Program-made: the position numbers and the translations under genes
The notes under the pieces: generated by a model
Databases searched by the model: none
What the model saw: the letters and a program-made list of their open reading frames with translations, nothing else
Told to the model about the DNA's origin: nothing
DNA from: Symsagittifera roscoffensis
Lineage: Eukaryota; Xenacoelomorpha; Acoela; Convolutidae
Reading direction: 5' to 3'
Length of the DNA stretch: 64,000 nt
Assembly (NCBI RefSeq): GCF_963678635.1
Contig: NW_026970820.1
Span: 186,001 to 250,000 of the forward strand
Shown here: positions 1 through 9,470 of the stretch, piece by piece
Position numbering within the stretch: the first letter of the stretch is position 1
How the letters are laid out: each line of letters starts with the position of its first letter

Positions 1-1198
1 CCGCATGCAAAAAATTATGAAAATCCTACGGGAAGTTTTTGAGAACACATTAGTTTCTCCGGAACTTTGCTAGCACTAATTTCATTACTGTACATATAAT
101 TAAAGTCAAATCAAAAAGTCGTAAAAACTACAATTTTCAATCAATTTTGACAAATTAAAGATCAAAACGCACTAGATTGGCTATGGCAAGTTCGAATGTA
201 CCATCAGAAACCATTTTTTCCCATTTTTGAAAATTTTCATTTTTTTGAAATTAAATGTTGAGTCACAAACGGGAAAAATCATATTTTTTCGAAAAGTCAA
301 AAAAAATTGTTCCATTTAGGCTAAATCATTAGGCCACATGTTAGGAACCTGTTTTGAATGGTTTCCATGATCAAAGCAGCAAAAGTCACCCATTTTGAGA
401 AAAGTCGAAAAAACACCTTTTTAGTTAACTCAAAAAAGTGGAAAAAGTGGGGAAAGGGGTCTTCAAAACGAAACCATCCAAAAATGGCATTAACTAACTG
501 CCATTATTTTGTGAATTCAGACCCGCATGCAAAAATTTACGAAAATCCTACGAGAATTTTTTGAGAACAGATTAGTTTCTCCGGAATTTTGGTAGTACTA
601 ATTTTATTACTGTACTTATAATTAAAGTCAAATCAAAAAGTCGTAAAAACTACAATTTTTAATCAATTTTGACAAATAAATGATCAAAACCCACTAAATT
701 GGCTATGGCATGTTCGAATCTACCATCAGAAACCATTTTTTCCCATTTCTGAAAAGTTTCATTTTTTAAAAAATAAATTTTGAGTCACAAACGGGAAAAA
801 TCATATTTTTTCAAAAAGTCAAAAAAAATTGTTCCATTTAAACTAGTTCTTCAGGCCACACGTTAGGAACCTGTTCAGAATGGTTTTCATGATTAAAGCC
901 GTAAAGTTTACCCATTTTGAGAAAAATCTAAAAAACACCTTTTTAGTTAACGCAAAAAAGTGGAAAAAGTGGGAAAAATGGTCTTCAAAATGAAACCATC
1001 GAAAAGTGGCATTAACAAACTGCCATTATTTTCCACATTCAGACCCGCATGCAAAAAATTAGGAAATTCTGACGTGCGGTTTAGCAGAACTCGATAGTTA
1101 CTAGGAATATTTACCACTGTAAAAAATTTATTGCCTTTTGACCGGAAGGGGCCCCTACCCCTTCCTAATCGCTTTTTGTGCTACACGCGACCATCTAG
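1..1198 (+). repeat. Unit 0, class A, 5'-truncated by the window edge
   Basis: This is the 3' part of a class A unit. It contains subrepeats with a period of about 522 bp (TGAGTCAC recurs at 259 and 781; CCGCATGC recurs near 1, 523 and 1045). The 3' box is at 1047-1093, terminal hairpin HP3 is at 1144-1165 with a perfect 8-bp stem, and the unit ends in ATCTAG rather than the ACCTAG of later units. Confidence 0.9.
259..1042 (+). repeat. ~522-bp subrepeats inside class A
   Basis: TGAGTCAC recurs 522 bp apart (259, 781), and each period ends in a CCGCATGC box followed by TTTTTGAGAACA-like sequence. The same periodicity is seen in unit 1 (2793, 3314), unit 2 (5276, 5795) and, in related sequence, class B (6717 and about 7238 in unit 3). 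This suggests an old ~520-bp monomer inside the larger units. Confidence 0.85.
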
Positions 1199-1676
1199 AG
1201 GTTACTCTTTCGCCCCACCCACCCGACCTAAACCTTTACCCACCCACCTGATCAGTCAGGCCACTTCCACGTCGTCTTTTTAAATTTGATTCATTCCGTA
1301 GCTGGAATCGATTAATGGTATTGCCTAAGAAATAGTAGTTTGACAGACACGACTGTTTGATAGAGAATTTTTCGGATCACTTTTTCTAATAGATTTTCAA
1401 AATTATATCCGGAAAATTATCATGCGCCTTCATCACATATGTCATCGAAGCAAATAGAGTACCGTGTTGGTTCCATAAATTTATCCCAGTTTCCACAATG
1501 CTAAGAAGCAGGAAAACTAAAATACCTTTCTATTAAATTTGAGATTCAATGTCTCCTGAAAGAAAAGAAAACGCTCTCCTAGTGTGCAAGTTTTCCGCAA
1601 AAGCTGTATAACCTGAAACGTGACAGCACAACATAGCGGCTGCTCTCTATTTCTCTGCTCTTTATTCGAGGTCCCG

Positions 1677-1716
1677 GATGCCCCTAACTGGGACCACAAG
1701 GGTCCCAGGGCGCATC
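1677..1716 (+). other. Two-tier GGGACC hairpin of class A (unit 1)
   Basis: The upper stem is TGGGACC/GGTCCCA (7 bp) with loop ACAAG. The lower stem is GATGC-CCCT paired with AGGGCGCATC, with one bulged G. It occupies the position that HP2 holds in other classes. Confidence 0.85.
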
Positions 1717-3676
1717 CTATAGGGATTGAAGCATCAAACGTACAATTCTTTTCTATTCTATCAAACGAATCATACAAAAAGAGAATTTCTATTCACTTAT
1801 TACAATTTTTCATATTTCATTTTGCTCAACAATCACTAAACTATTGTATTTTTAAGTTGAAGAGCCTGTTATATTATTGAACAACATTTTTTGATAAAAT
1901 TTACATTTTTTTTTCGTTTTTCGAACAATATTTTCAATTTTGAACCTAAGGGATACACTGCATTTCTTCGCAGTAGCTACTACAGGTGCACTCTAGCTAC
2001 ACTAGTGAATGCAAAAAAATAGTAAAAAAAACGGACAACCGAATCTGGTTTCTTAAATTAGATGTTTTTTTATTCGGTTTTTAATTAGGATCACATCAAA
2101 TAAAAATTGAAAGAGAGCAAAGACAAGAATAAAAAAACTTGCTATTTTCGTTTAAAATTGAAAATTAAAATGATCAAACCACAGTAAATTGCCTATGGCA
2201 AGCTAAAATTATCCATCAGAAACCACTTTTGTTCACTTTTCAAATTAAAATTTTTTGTCGTCCAAAATTGACCAGAGTTAAAATTGAAAAAAATCTTATT
2301 TTCGTGAATTTCAAAATACTGGTGCTAATCTATAATATCCATAGAAACACACTCTATGAACCTAATTGGAAAGGTTTTGATGAGCAAAGCCGAAAAATTA
2401 CCCATTTTGAGAAAAGTGCAAAAAACACCTTTTTGGTTAACTCAAAAAAGTGGAAAAAAGGGGGAAAGGGGTCTTCAAAACGAAACCATCCAAAAGTGGC
2501 ATTAACTAACTGCCATTATTTTGTGAATTCAGACCCGCATGCAAAAATTTACGAAAATCCTACGTGAAGTTTTTCAGAACAGATTAGTTTCTCCGGATTT
2601 TTGGTAGTACTGATTTCTTTACTGTACTTATAATTAAAGTCAAATCAAAAAGTCGTAAAAACTACAATTTTTAATCAATTTTGACAAATAAATGATCAAA
2701 ACCCAATAAATTGGCTATGGCAAGTCCGAATCTACATTCAGAAACCATTTTTTCCCATTTCTGAAAATTTTCATTTTTTAAAAAATAAATGTTGAGTCAC
2801 AAACGGGAAAAATCATATTTTTTCAAAAAGTCAAAAATAATTCCTCCATTTAAACTAAATCATCAGGCCACACGTTAGGAACCTGTTCAGAATGGTTTCC
2901 ATGATCAAAGCAGCAAAAGTCACCCATTTTGAGAAAAGTCGAAAAAACACCTTTTTAGTTAACTCAAAAAAGTGGAAAAGTGGGAGAAGGGGTCTTCAAA
3001 ATGAAACCATCCAAAAGTGGCATTAACAAACTGCCATTATTTTCTAATTTTAGACCCGCATGCAAAAAATTACGAAAATCCTACGTGAAGTTTTTGAGAA
3101 CATATTAGTTTCTCGGGAATTTTGGTAGTACTATTTTCATTACTATAATTATAAATAAAGTCAAAACTAAAAGTCGTAAAAACTACAATTTTTAATCAAT
3201 TTTGACAAATAAATGATCAAAACCCACTAAGTTGGCTATGGCAAGTTCGAATCTACCATCAGAAACCATTTTTTCCCATTTCTGAAAAGTTTCGTTTTTT
3301 AAAAAATAAATGTTGAGTCACAAACGGGAAAAATCATATTTTTTCAAAAATTCAAAAAAAATTGTTCCATTTAAACTAATTCATCAGGCCACACGTTAGG
3401 AACCTGTTCAGAATGGTTTTCATGATCAAAGCAGCAAAAGTAACCCATTTTGAGAAAAGTCGAAAAAACACCTTTTTAGTTAACTGAAAAAAGTGGAAAA
3501 AGTGGGAAAAAGGGTCTTCAAAATGAAACCATCCAAAAATGGCATTAACAAACTGCCATTATTTTCCAAATTCAGACCCGCATGCAAAAAATTAGGAAAT
3601 TCTGACGTGCCGTTTAGCAGAACTCGATAGTTTCTAGGAATATGGACCAATGTAAAAAATTTATTGCCTTTTGACC

Positions 3677-3698
3677 GGAAGGGGCCCCTACCCCTTCC
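3677..3698 (+). other. HP3 terminal hairpin, class A
   Basis: GGAAGGGG-CCCCTA-CCCCTTCC is a perfect 8-bp stem ending 33 nt before the unit end. Units 0 and 2 carry the same stem (unit 2 loop CCCCTT). Confidence 0.9.
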
Positions 3699-3731
3699 TA
3701 ATCGCTTTTTGTGCTACACGCGACCATCTAG

Positions 3732-6210
3732 ATCTTTCAGGTCTGCGTCCCACCCGCCCTCCGTGACTAATCTTGCTTCCGAGAAAAGTTTTTTGTTTCA
3801 CCTTTACCCCATCTCAGGTCAATTAATCTTGCAAAAAACCCTACTTGAAACGTTCGCATTCACATTACCCCCTACGGGCGCAATGGCGAAGCCCATTTTT
3901 TCTTCTCACTGAGCTTCTTCTCTGAACAGTTCACATAAAACATTACTATGGTTTTATCTGAAATTTGCCGTGTCCAGCTGCGACTCCGACTTTTTTCACG
4001 TCACTGGTGTTCCAACAACAGGACCACATGAGATTCCCATTCAGATACTGTCTCAATTTTGAAAAAACTGATTTGATTTTTTTTTGCCGTTTTTCGCAAA
4101 ACAAACTAATTGATTCATTCGAATTAAAAAAAAATTCCGAAAAACACTTAAAGATAGCAAGACATTATTGTGACTGTCGTCTATATCTGTTCTCTTTGTT
4201 GGAGGTCAACGATGCTCCCTAAGTGGGACCACAAGGGTCCCAGGGAGCATCAGTAAAGGCTTTGAATAGTATGCCAGTTTCGATTAAGACAAAATCTTTG
4301 GCCAATTGTGTTTTTTTCACAGTCCCTTATCCACTGCAAATGTAAAGTTTAATTTTAGTTTGAAGTTTTAAAAAATAATAATAGCCTTTTCATTTGTGAT
4401 GACTCGTATCACTCATAAATCAATGAAAGACTCTGACTAACCTTCTCAAGCATGGAAAAACATCAAAAAGAAAAAATGATTCTGGTTATTTCAGACTGCT
4501 TTTTTTGTTAAATTTCAGATAGATTTTGAAAACTCTTTCTTCAAATTGTATGTCTGCCGAAAAAGAACAAAAATTACAAACTGAAACCATTTTGGTTAAA
4601 TTAAGGCTCTTCACCCACCAAATTCGAAATTGCGAAGCTGAAACGAACAATCGACAGCTCATTTTATAAGTTTCGTTTTATTTTTTCAAAACATGTGTCA
4701 TATATTTTCAAAAGCAATTTATTAAAGTTTCATTTTTTACCAGAAAAGTAAGTCCGAAAAAAAAAACAGATTTTTAAATACTGTCAAAAAATAAGGTGGC
4801 AAGTAGTTTTACCAATGGAATCATAGTATATGATTAGGTTCAAAATAGTTTTCATTACCATTGACTAGACGCTTACTCAATTTGAGAAATGTCCTTAATA
4901 ACTTTTTTGGAAACATAAAAAACGGATAATGGAAAAGTTTTCTTCAATTTAATAGAAAAGAATTTTATGAGAAAAACCATTACTAATATCACGTGTAAAT
5001 TGCGAGAATAGATTCAGGCCACATGCAAAATTTCAGCAGAAGCACTCAAGCAATTTTGTGAACGAAACAATTGTTCCATAAATTGACAGAGTAGTATAAA
5101 CACCAATTTCACCATAAAACGTCAAAATAAAAAAATCGCAAAAACTACAAATTTTATCCAATTTTGACTTTTAAATACTCTATACCGACTAAATTGACTA
5201 TGCTAAGCTCGAATCAACCATCAGAAACCATTTTTAATCGTTCTGCATTTTTTAAGTTTTTTTCCATCAAAAAGTTGAGTCAGAAATGGGAAAAAGGTTT
5301 TTTTTTCAGATAAACAAAAAAAGTTGTTCAAAATCAACTAGAAATATAAGCCATTATTTTTTAACCTGCTCAGAATGGTTCTGGTGACCGAAGCCGTAAA
5401 AAGTACCCAATTCCAGGAAATTCGAAAAAACTCTTTTTTCAGCACTTTGAAAAAGTGGAAAAATGTAAAAAATAGTCTTCAAACAAATAGGATGAAAAAG
5501 TGATCAGTAAAAGCATCGATGCCGTGTCAAATGAGGATTGCATGCCAATTTTTGAAACAATCCAACGGGTTTTTTTTAAGAACGAAACCATTTTTTGACA
5601 ATTTTAGTAGTAGTATTTACACTAATTAGTACCATATATGGTCAAAATTCAAAAATACAAAAAACTACAATTTTCATCCAATTTTGACCTTCAAATACTC
5701 TATACCCACTAAATTGACTATCGGGAGCTCGAATCAACCATCAAAAACCACTTTTAATCACTTTCAAAATTTTTTATTTTTTAAATCAAAATGTTGAGTC
5801 AGAAATAGGAAAAAACATTTTTTTTCAAAAAGTCAAGAAAAGTTGTCCCAATTGAATAAACTCACTAAGCCACAATCTATGAAGCTGTTCAGAATGGTTT
5901 TCATGACCAAAGCCGTAAAAAGTACCCAATTTGAGAAACTTCGAAAAATCACCTTTTAGTTAACTCAAAAAAGTGGAAAAATCGGGTAAAATGGGCTTCA
6001 AACCGATAGGATCGAAAAGTGACCTTTATAAGATATGATTGCTGTGTCAAATTAGGGCCGCATGCAAAAAATTAGAAAAATTCAACGAAACGTTTTTGAG
6101 AACTCGACAAATTTGGTCGTTTTGTTAAAGGTTAAATTTTAGAAATTTTTTGTCCGGAAGGGGCCCCTTCCCCTTCCTAAATGCTTTTTATGCTACACGC
6201 GACCATCTAG
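3732..6210 (+). repeat. Unit 2, class A, diverged, 2479 bp
   Basis: The 5' tip is ATCTTTCAGG. The stretch near 3852-3900 (CGCATTCACATT then CGGGCGCAATGGCG) resembles the HP1 region of class F units, best seen against 50375-50415. A perfect two-tier hairpin is at 4211-4251. The ~519-bp subrepeats (TGAGTCAG at 5276 and 5795) are strongly diverged from those of units 0 and 1, so this copy is older or of another lineage. HP3 is at 6156-6177 and the end is ATCTAG. Confidence 0.88.
4211..4251 (+). other. Two-tier GGGACC hairpin of class A (unit 2)
   Basis: The upper stem TGGGACC/GGTCCCA with loop ACAAG is unchanged from unit 1. The lower stem is GATGCTCCC/GGGAGCATC. The lower stem stays paired although its sequence differs from unit 1, which supports selection for the fold. 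Confidence 0.87.
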
Positions 6211-7842
6211 TTGTCACTGTGGCCCCGCTGTATTCTTGACTTTTGAGGAGAAGGTTCCGCGGGGGGCGGAGCAGGGGAACGCTTAACGCACTCGCAAAAG
6301 GAGCACCCTTCGGGTGCTCTTTTTTGCTCGAAGGTTTTCTGAAACGGTATCTGATGAACTTTGTCAGGTGTCACAAAAGCAACAACACAAAACGTTCTGT
6401 ATGTGATTAGAAAAGGTCAAAAAAATTTCTCATACTTTCAATGACTGAATCTACACCTGATCAGTCTCTAGAGAACTCTAAACCAAAGTAACTTTTGTTT
6501 TTTAGTGATTCATGAAGAGGACCGTTCCAACGAAAACAAGTTTTCGGAAACAGTCCTCAGATTTTTTTTCGAGCCCATTGTCAAGTACGTGAACTTTCAA
6601 TTGTGAATTATAGCTGAATTGGACTTGGAATTTGTCCCAAAAAGGTTAAGTTTGTCTCAAATTGATTAGAAGCAAAAGAAAAAAAAACATTGTTTTTTTA
6701 TTTGGAAAAAAAAAGTTGAGTCAAAAACGTGAAAAAATCCTTTTATCAAAAGTCATAAAAAGTAACTCCAATTTTCTTAAAGCACAAGGCTACAATATAA
6801 GAACCTGTTTAGGAGGTTTCCATGACCAAAGCCGTAAAATTTCCATATTTAGAGAAAAGGCAAAAAAAAAACAACTTTTTGGTTAACTCAAAAAGGTAGA
6901 TAAATCGGGTAAAGTCGTCTTCAAACCTATAGGATCGAAAAGTGATCTAAATAGGGTATATATGTAGTGTCCTTGTTAGGTCGCATGCAAAAAAACTAGA
7001 ACAGTTTTGTTGGCCACTTCCGAAATTAAGACTTTTTTTTCGAAATTTGGCCATTTTCATTTGTAGTAAAATAGTAGTAAAATAGCCGAGAAAAAAAATT
7101 GTAAAAACCATAATTTTTATCCAATTTTGACGTTTAAATACTCTATACCTACTAAAATGTCTATGGCAAGCTCAAATAAGCCATCAAAATTCATTTTTTC
7201 TCACTTTTTAAATTTTTTTTTTTTTTGATATACAATGTTGAGTCAGAAACGTAAAAAATCATTTTTTTTCAAAAAGTCAAAATAAAGTGTTCCAATCAAT
7301 TTGTTTCACTAAAACACACTTTATGAACCTGTTCAGAATGGGTTTTTGGGTTGAAGCCGAAAATTCACCTATTTTGAGAAAAGTGGAAAAAACACCTTTT
7401 TAGTTACAAAAAAACCATCATTTTTGTTGCAGTTTTTGAAAAAACTCAAATTTTTGAGAGGAAAATTTTTTCCTAAATTTTTATATTTGGGCTCCCCAAA
7501 CAGTCTAATTTCATCCATTCCTTGTCAATATACCCCATTTTTTGAACCAAAACAGAGCTAATAGGTGATTTTTATCGAAAAACGTGTTTTTTACCGTTTT
7601 TGCCCCCCATTTCCCTCTATAAGTCAACACATAACAAAATTTTGGCAAAACGGGGCAAAAGTGTATCCTTAGAATTTCAATACGGGGCTGCATGCAAAAA
7701 ATTAGGGAATTCTGACCTCCAGTTTTCGAGAACAGGACTTATTCTGCACGAAAGGTAATATAGGTAAATGTTCTTTCGAACCGACGGGGCCCCCTTCCCC
7801 TGTCTCTACTGAACGCCAAAGCCGGATGCGGCGGCCACCTAG
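6211..7842 (+). repeat. Unit 3, class B (subfamily with units 29 and 32), 1632 bp
   Basis: The tip is TTGTCACT followed by GTGGCC. HP1 with loop TTC is at 6301-6319 and HP2 at 6517-6558. Two ~522-bp subrepeats (TGAG at 6717 and about 7238) are related to those of class A. HP3 is at 7783-7804. Diagnostic variants shared with units 29 and 32 are GTATTCTTGACTTTTGAGG near the start and GAACCTGTTTAGGAGG in the middle. Confidence 0.93.
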
Positions 7843-7850
7843 TTGTCACT

Positions 7851-7856
7851 GTGGCC
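7851..7856 (+). repeat. 5' member of an offset terminal inverted repeat (unit 4)
   Basis: GTGGCC, 8 nt inside the unit start, is the exact complement of GGCCAC at 9461-9466, immediately before the terminal CTAG. It also pairs with the GGCCAC of the preceding unit across the joint. Confidence 0.75.
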
Positions 7857-7932
7857 CCGCTAATTAAGTGACTTTTGACGAGTGGGTTCCGCGGGGGGCG
7901 GAGCAGGGGAACGCTTAACGCACTCGCAAAAG

Positions 7933-7951
7933 GAGCACCCTTCGGGTGCTC
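7933..7951 (+). other. HP1 hairpin, class B representative
   Basis: GAGCACCC-TTC-GGGTGCTC is a perfect 8-bp stem with a 3-nt loop. It is extended by flanking GCAAAA and TTTTGC across a small asymmetry and followed by a T run. Copies occur ~90 bp from the start of every class B unit. It resembles an intrinsic or Pol III-type terminator in form, but no transcript is known. Confidence 0.9.
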
Positions 7952-8149
7952 TTTTTTGCTCGAAAGTTTTCTGAAACGGTATCTGATGAACTTTGTAAGG
8001 TGTCACAAAAGCAACAACACAAAACATTCTGTATGTGATTAGAAAAGATCGAAAAAGATTTCTCATACTTTCAATGACTGAATCTACACCTGATCAGTCT
8101 CTAGAGAACTCTAAACCAAAGTAACTTATGTTTTTCAGTGATTCATGAA

Positions 8150-8191
8150 GAGGACCGTTCCAACGAAAACAAGTTTTCGGAAACAGTCCTC
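8150..8191 (+). other. HP2 hairpin, class B representative
   Basis: The outer arms are GAGGACCGTTCC and GGAAACAGTCCTC. Pairing is interrupted at two positions relative to class D, but the arms are lengthened by GAG/CTC. The inner CGAAAAC-AA-GTTTTCG is unchanged. Confidence 0.9.
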
Positions 8192-9318
8192 ATATTTTTT
8201 TTCGAAGCCATTGTCAAGTACGTGGACTTTCAATTGTGACTAATAGCTGAATTGGACTTGGAATTTGTCCCAAAGAGGTTAAGTTTGTCTCAAATTGATT
8301 AGAAGCAAAAGAAAAAATAAAAAAAAATTTTATTTGGAAAAAAAAGTTGAGACAGAAACGTGAAAAAACCCATTTTTCAAAAGTCATTAAAAGTAGCTCC
8401 AATTGGCTTAAATCACTAGACTACAATATATGAACCTGTTCAGAATGGTTTTCAAGACCAAAGCCGTAAAATTTCCATATTTAGAGAAAAGGCAAAAAAA
8501 AACAACTTTTTGGTTAACTCAAAAAGGTAGATAAATCGGGTAAAGTCGTCTTCAAACCTATAGGATTGAGCAGTGATCTAAATAGGGTGTATATGTAGTG
8601 TCCTTGTTAGGTCGCATGCAAAAAACTAGAACAGTTTTGTTGGCCACTTCCGAAATTAAGACTTTTTTTTCGAAATTTGGCCATTTTTTTTGTAGTAAAA
8701 TAGTAGTAAAATAGCCGAGAAAAAAAATTGTAAAAACCAAAATTTTTATTCAATTTTGACGTTTAAATACTCTATACCTACTAAAATGTCTATGGTAAGC
8801 TCAAATAAGCCATCAAAATTCATTTTTTCTCACTTTTTAAAATTTTTGTTTTTTTGATATACAATGTTGAGTCAGAAACGTAAAAAAACAATTTTTTTCA
8901 AAAAGTCAAAATAAAGTGTTCCAATCAATTTGTTTCACTAAAACACACTTTATGAACCTGTTCAGAATGTGTTTTTGGGTTTGAGCCGAAAATTCACCCA
9001 TTTTGAGAAAAGTGGAAAAAACCCCTTTTTAGTTACAAAAAAACCATCATTTTTGTTGCAGTTTTTAAAAAAACTCAAATTTTTGAGAGGAAAATTTTTT
9101 CTCAAACTTTTATAATTGGGCTCCCCAAACAGTCAACTTTTATCCATTTCTTGTCAATATACCCCATTTTTTGAACCAAAACAGAGTTAATAGGTGATTT
9201 TTATCAAAAAACGTGTTTTTTACCATTTTTGCCCCCCATTTCCCTCTATAAGTCAACACATAACAAAATTTTGGCAAAACGGGGCAAAAGTGTATCCTTA
9301 GAATTTCAATACGGGGCT

Positions 9319-9365
9319 GCATGCAAAAAATTAGGGAATTCTGACCTCCAGTTTTCGAGAACACG
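9319..9365 (+). promoter_or_regulatory. Conserved 3' box (CATGC box), class B representative
   Basis: GCATGCAAAAAATTAG, then AATTCTGACCT, then TTTTCGAGAAC. Recognisable equivalents lie at 1047-1093 (A), 12547-12593 (C), 14170-14215 (D), 30374-30420 (E) and 39048-39093 (F), always 50-150 nt upstream of HP3. A function, for example protein binding, is inferred only from conservation. Confidence 0.7.
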
Positions 9366-9411
9366 ACTTATTCTGCATGAAAAGGGTTAAAGGTAATTGT
9401 TCCTTCGAACC

Positions 9412-9432
9412 GACGGGGCCCCTTCCCCTGTC
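9412..9432 (+). other. HP3 terminal hairpin, class B
   Basis: GACGGGG pairs with CCCCTGTC, with one unpaired base on the 3' side. Just upstream GTTC and GAAC can form a further short stem. It is followed by GCCGGACGCGGC, itself able to form a 4-bp stem, and then GGCCACCTAG. Confidence 0.85.
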
Positions 9433-9460
9433 TCTGCTGAACGCCATAGCCGGACGCGGC

Positions 9461-9466
9461 GGCCAC
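9461..9466 (+). repeat. 3' member of an offset terminal inverted repeat (unit 4)
   Basis: GGCCAC directly abuts CTAG at the unit end and matches GTGGCC at 7851-7856. Confidence 0.75.
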
Positions 9467-9470
9467 CTAG

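Larger units (their letters stand above)
1199..3731 (+). repeat. Unit 1, class A, 2533 bp
   Basis: The 5' tip is AGGTTACTC. The 5' module has C-rich CCCACCCACC stretches and a small hairpin CCTGA-TCAG-TCAGG at 1247-1260. A two-tier hairpin with a TGGGACC/GGTCCCA upper stem lies at 1677-1716. The 3' half is ~521-bp subrepeats (TGAGTCAC at 2793 and 3314), then HP3 at 3677-3698. The last ~1.5 kb is closely related to unit 0. Confidence 0.9.
7843..9470 (+). repeat. Unit 4, class B, 1628 bp
   Basis: GTGGCC at 7851-7856 is complementary to the unit's own 3' GGCCAC at 9461-9466. In the tip, GTCACT can also pair with AGTGAC about 20 nt downstream. HP1 is at 7933-7951, HP2 at 8150-8191 and HP3 at 9412-9432. 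It carries the GAAGCC and GATTGAGCAGTG variants also seen in the 3' parts of units 20 and, partly, 21 and 31. Confidence 0.93.

Noticed and set aside
2229-2567. The longest open frame (112 codons)
   Set aside because: It is composed of class A repeat sequence, is Lys/Asn/Phe-rich as expected from AT-rich DNA, has no recognisable domain and is broken in sister units.
3728-3731. CTAG as a mere restriction-site-like coincidence
   Set aside because: Other CTAG words exist inside units (for example in class C TTTCTAGATC and class D TTCTAGTTGAC), but only the one after CCAC/CCAT coincides with class changes at all 35 joints.
6301-6330. HP1 as a bacterial rho-independent terminator
   Set aside because: The shape fits, but there is no gene upstream in any of 36 units and the setting is a eukaryote-like repeat array.
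8131-8137. TTTTCAG motifs as nematode splice acceptors
   Set aside because: They recur by repetition, without coding frames on either side, and vary (TTTTTAG, TTCCG) between copies.
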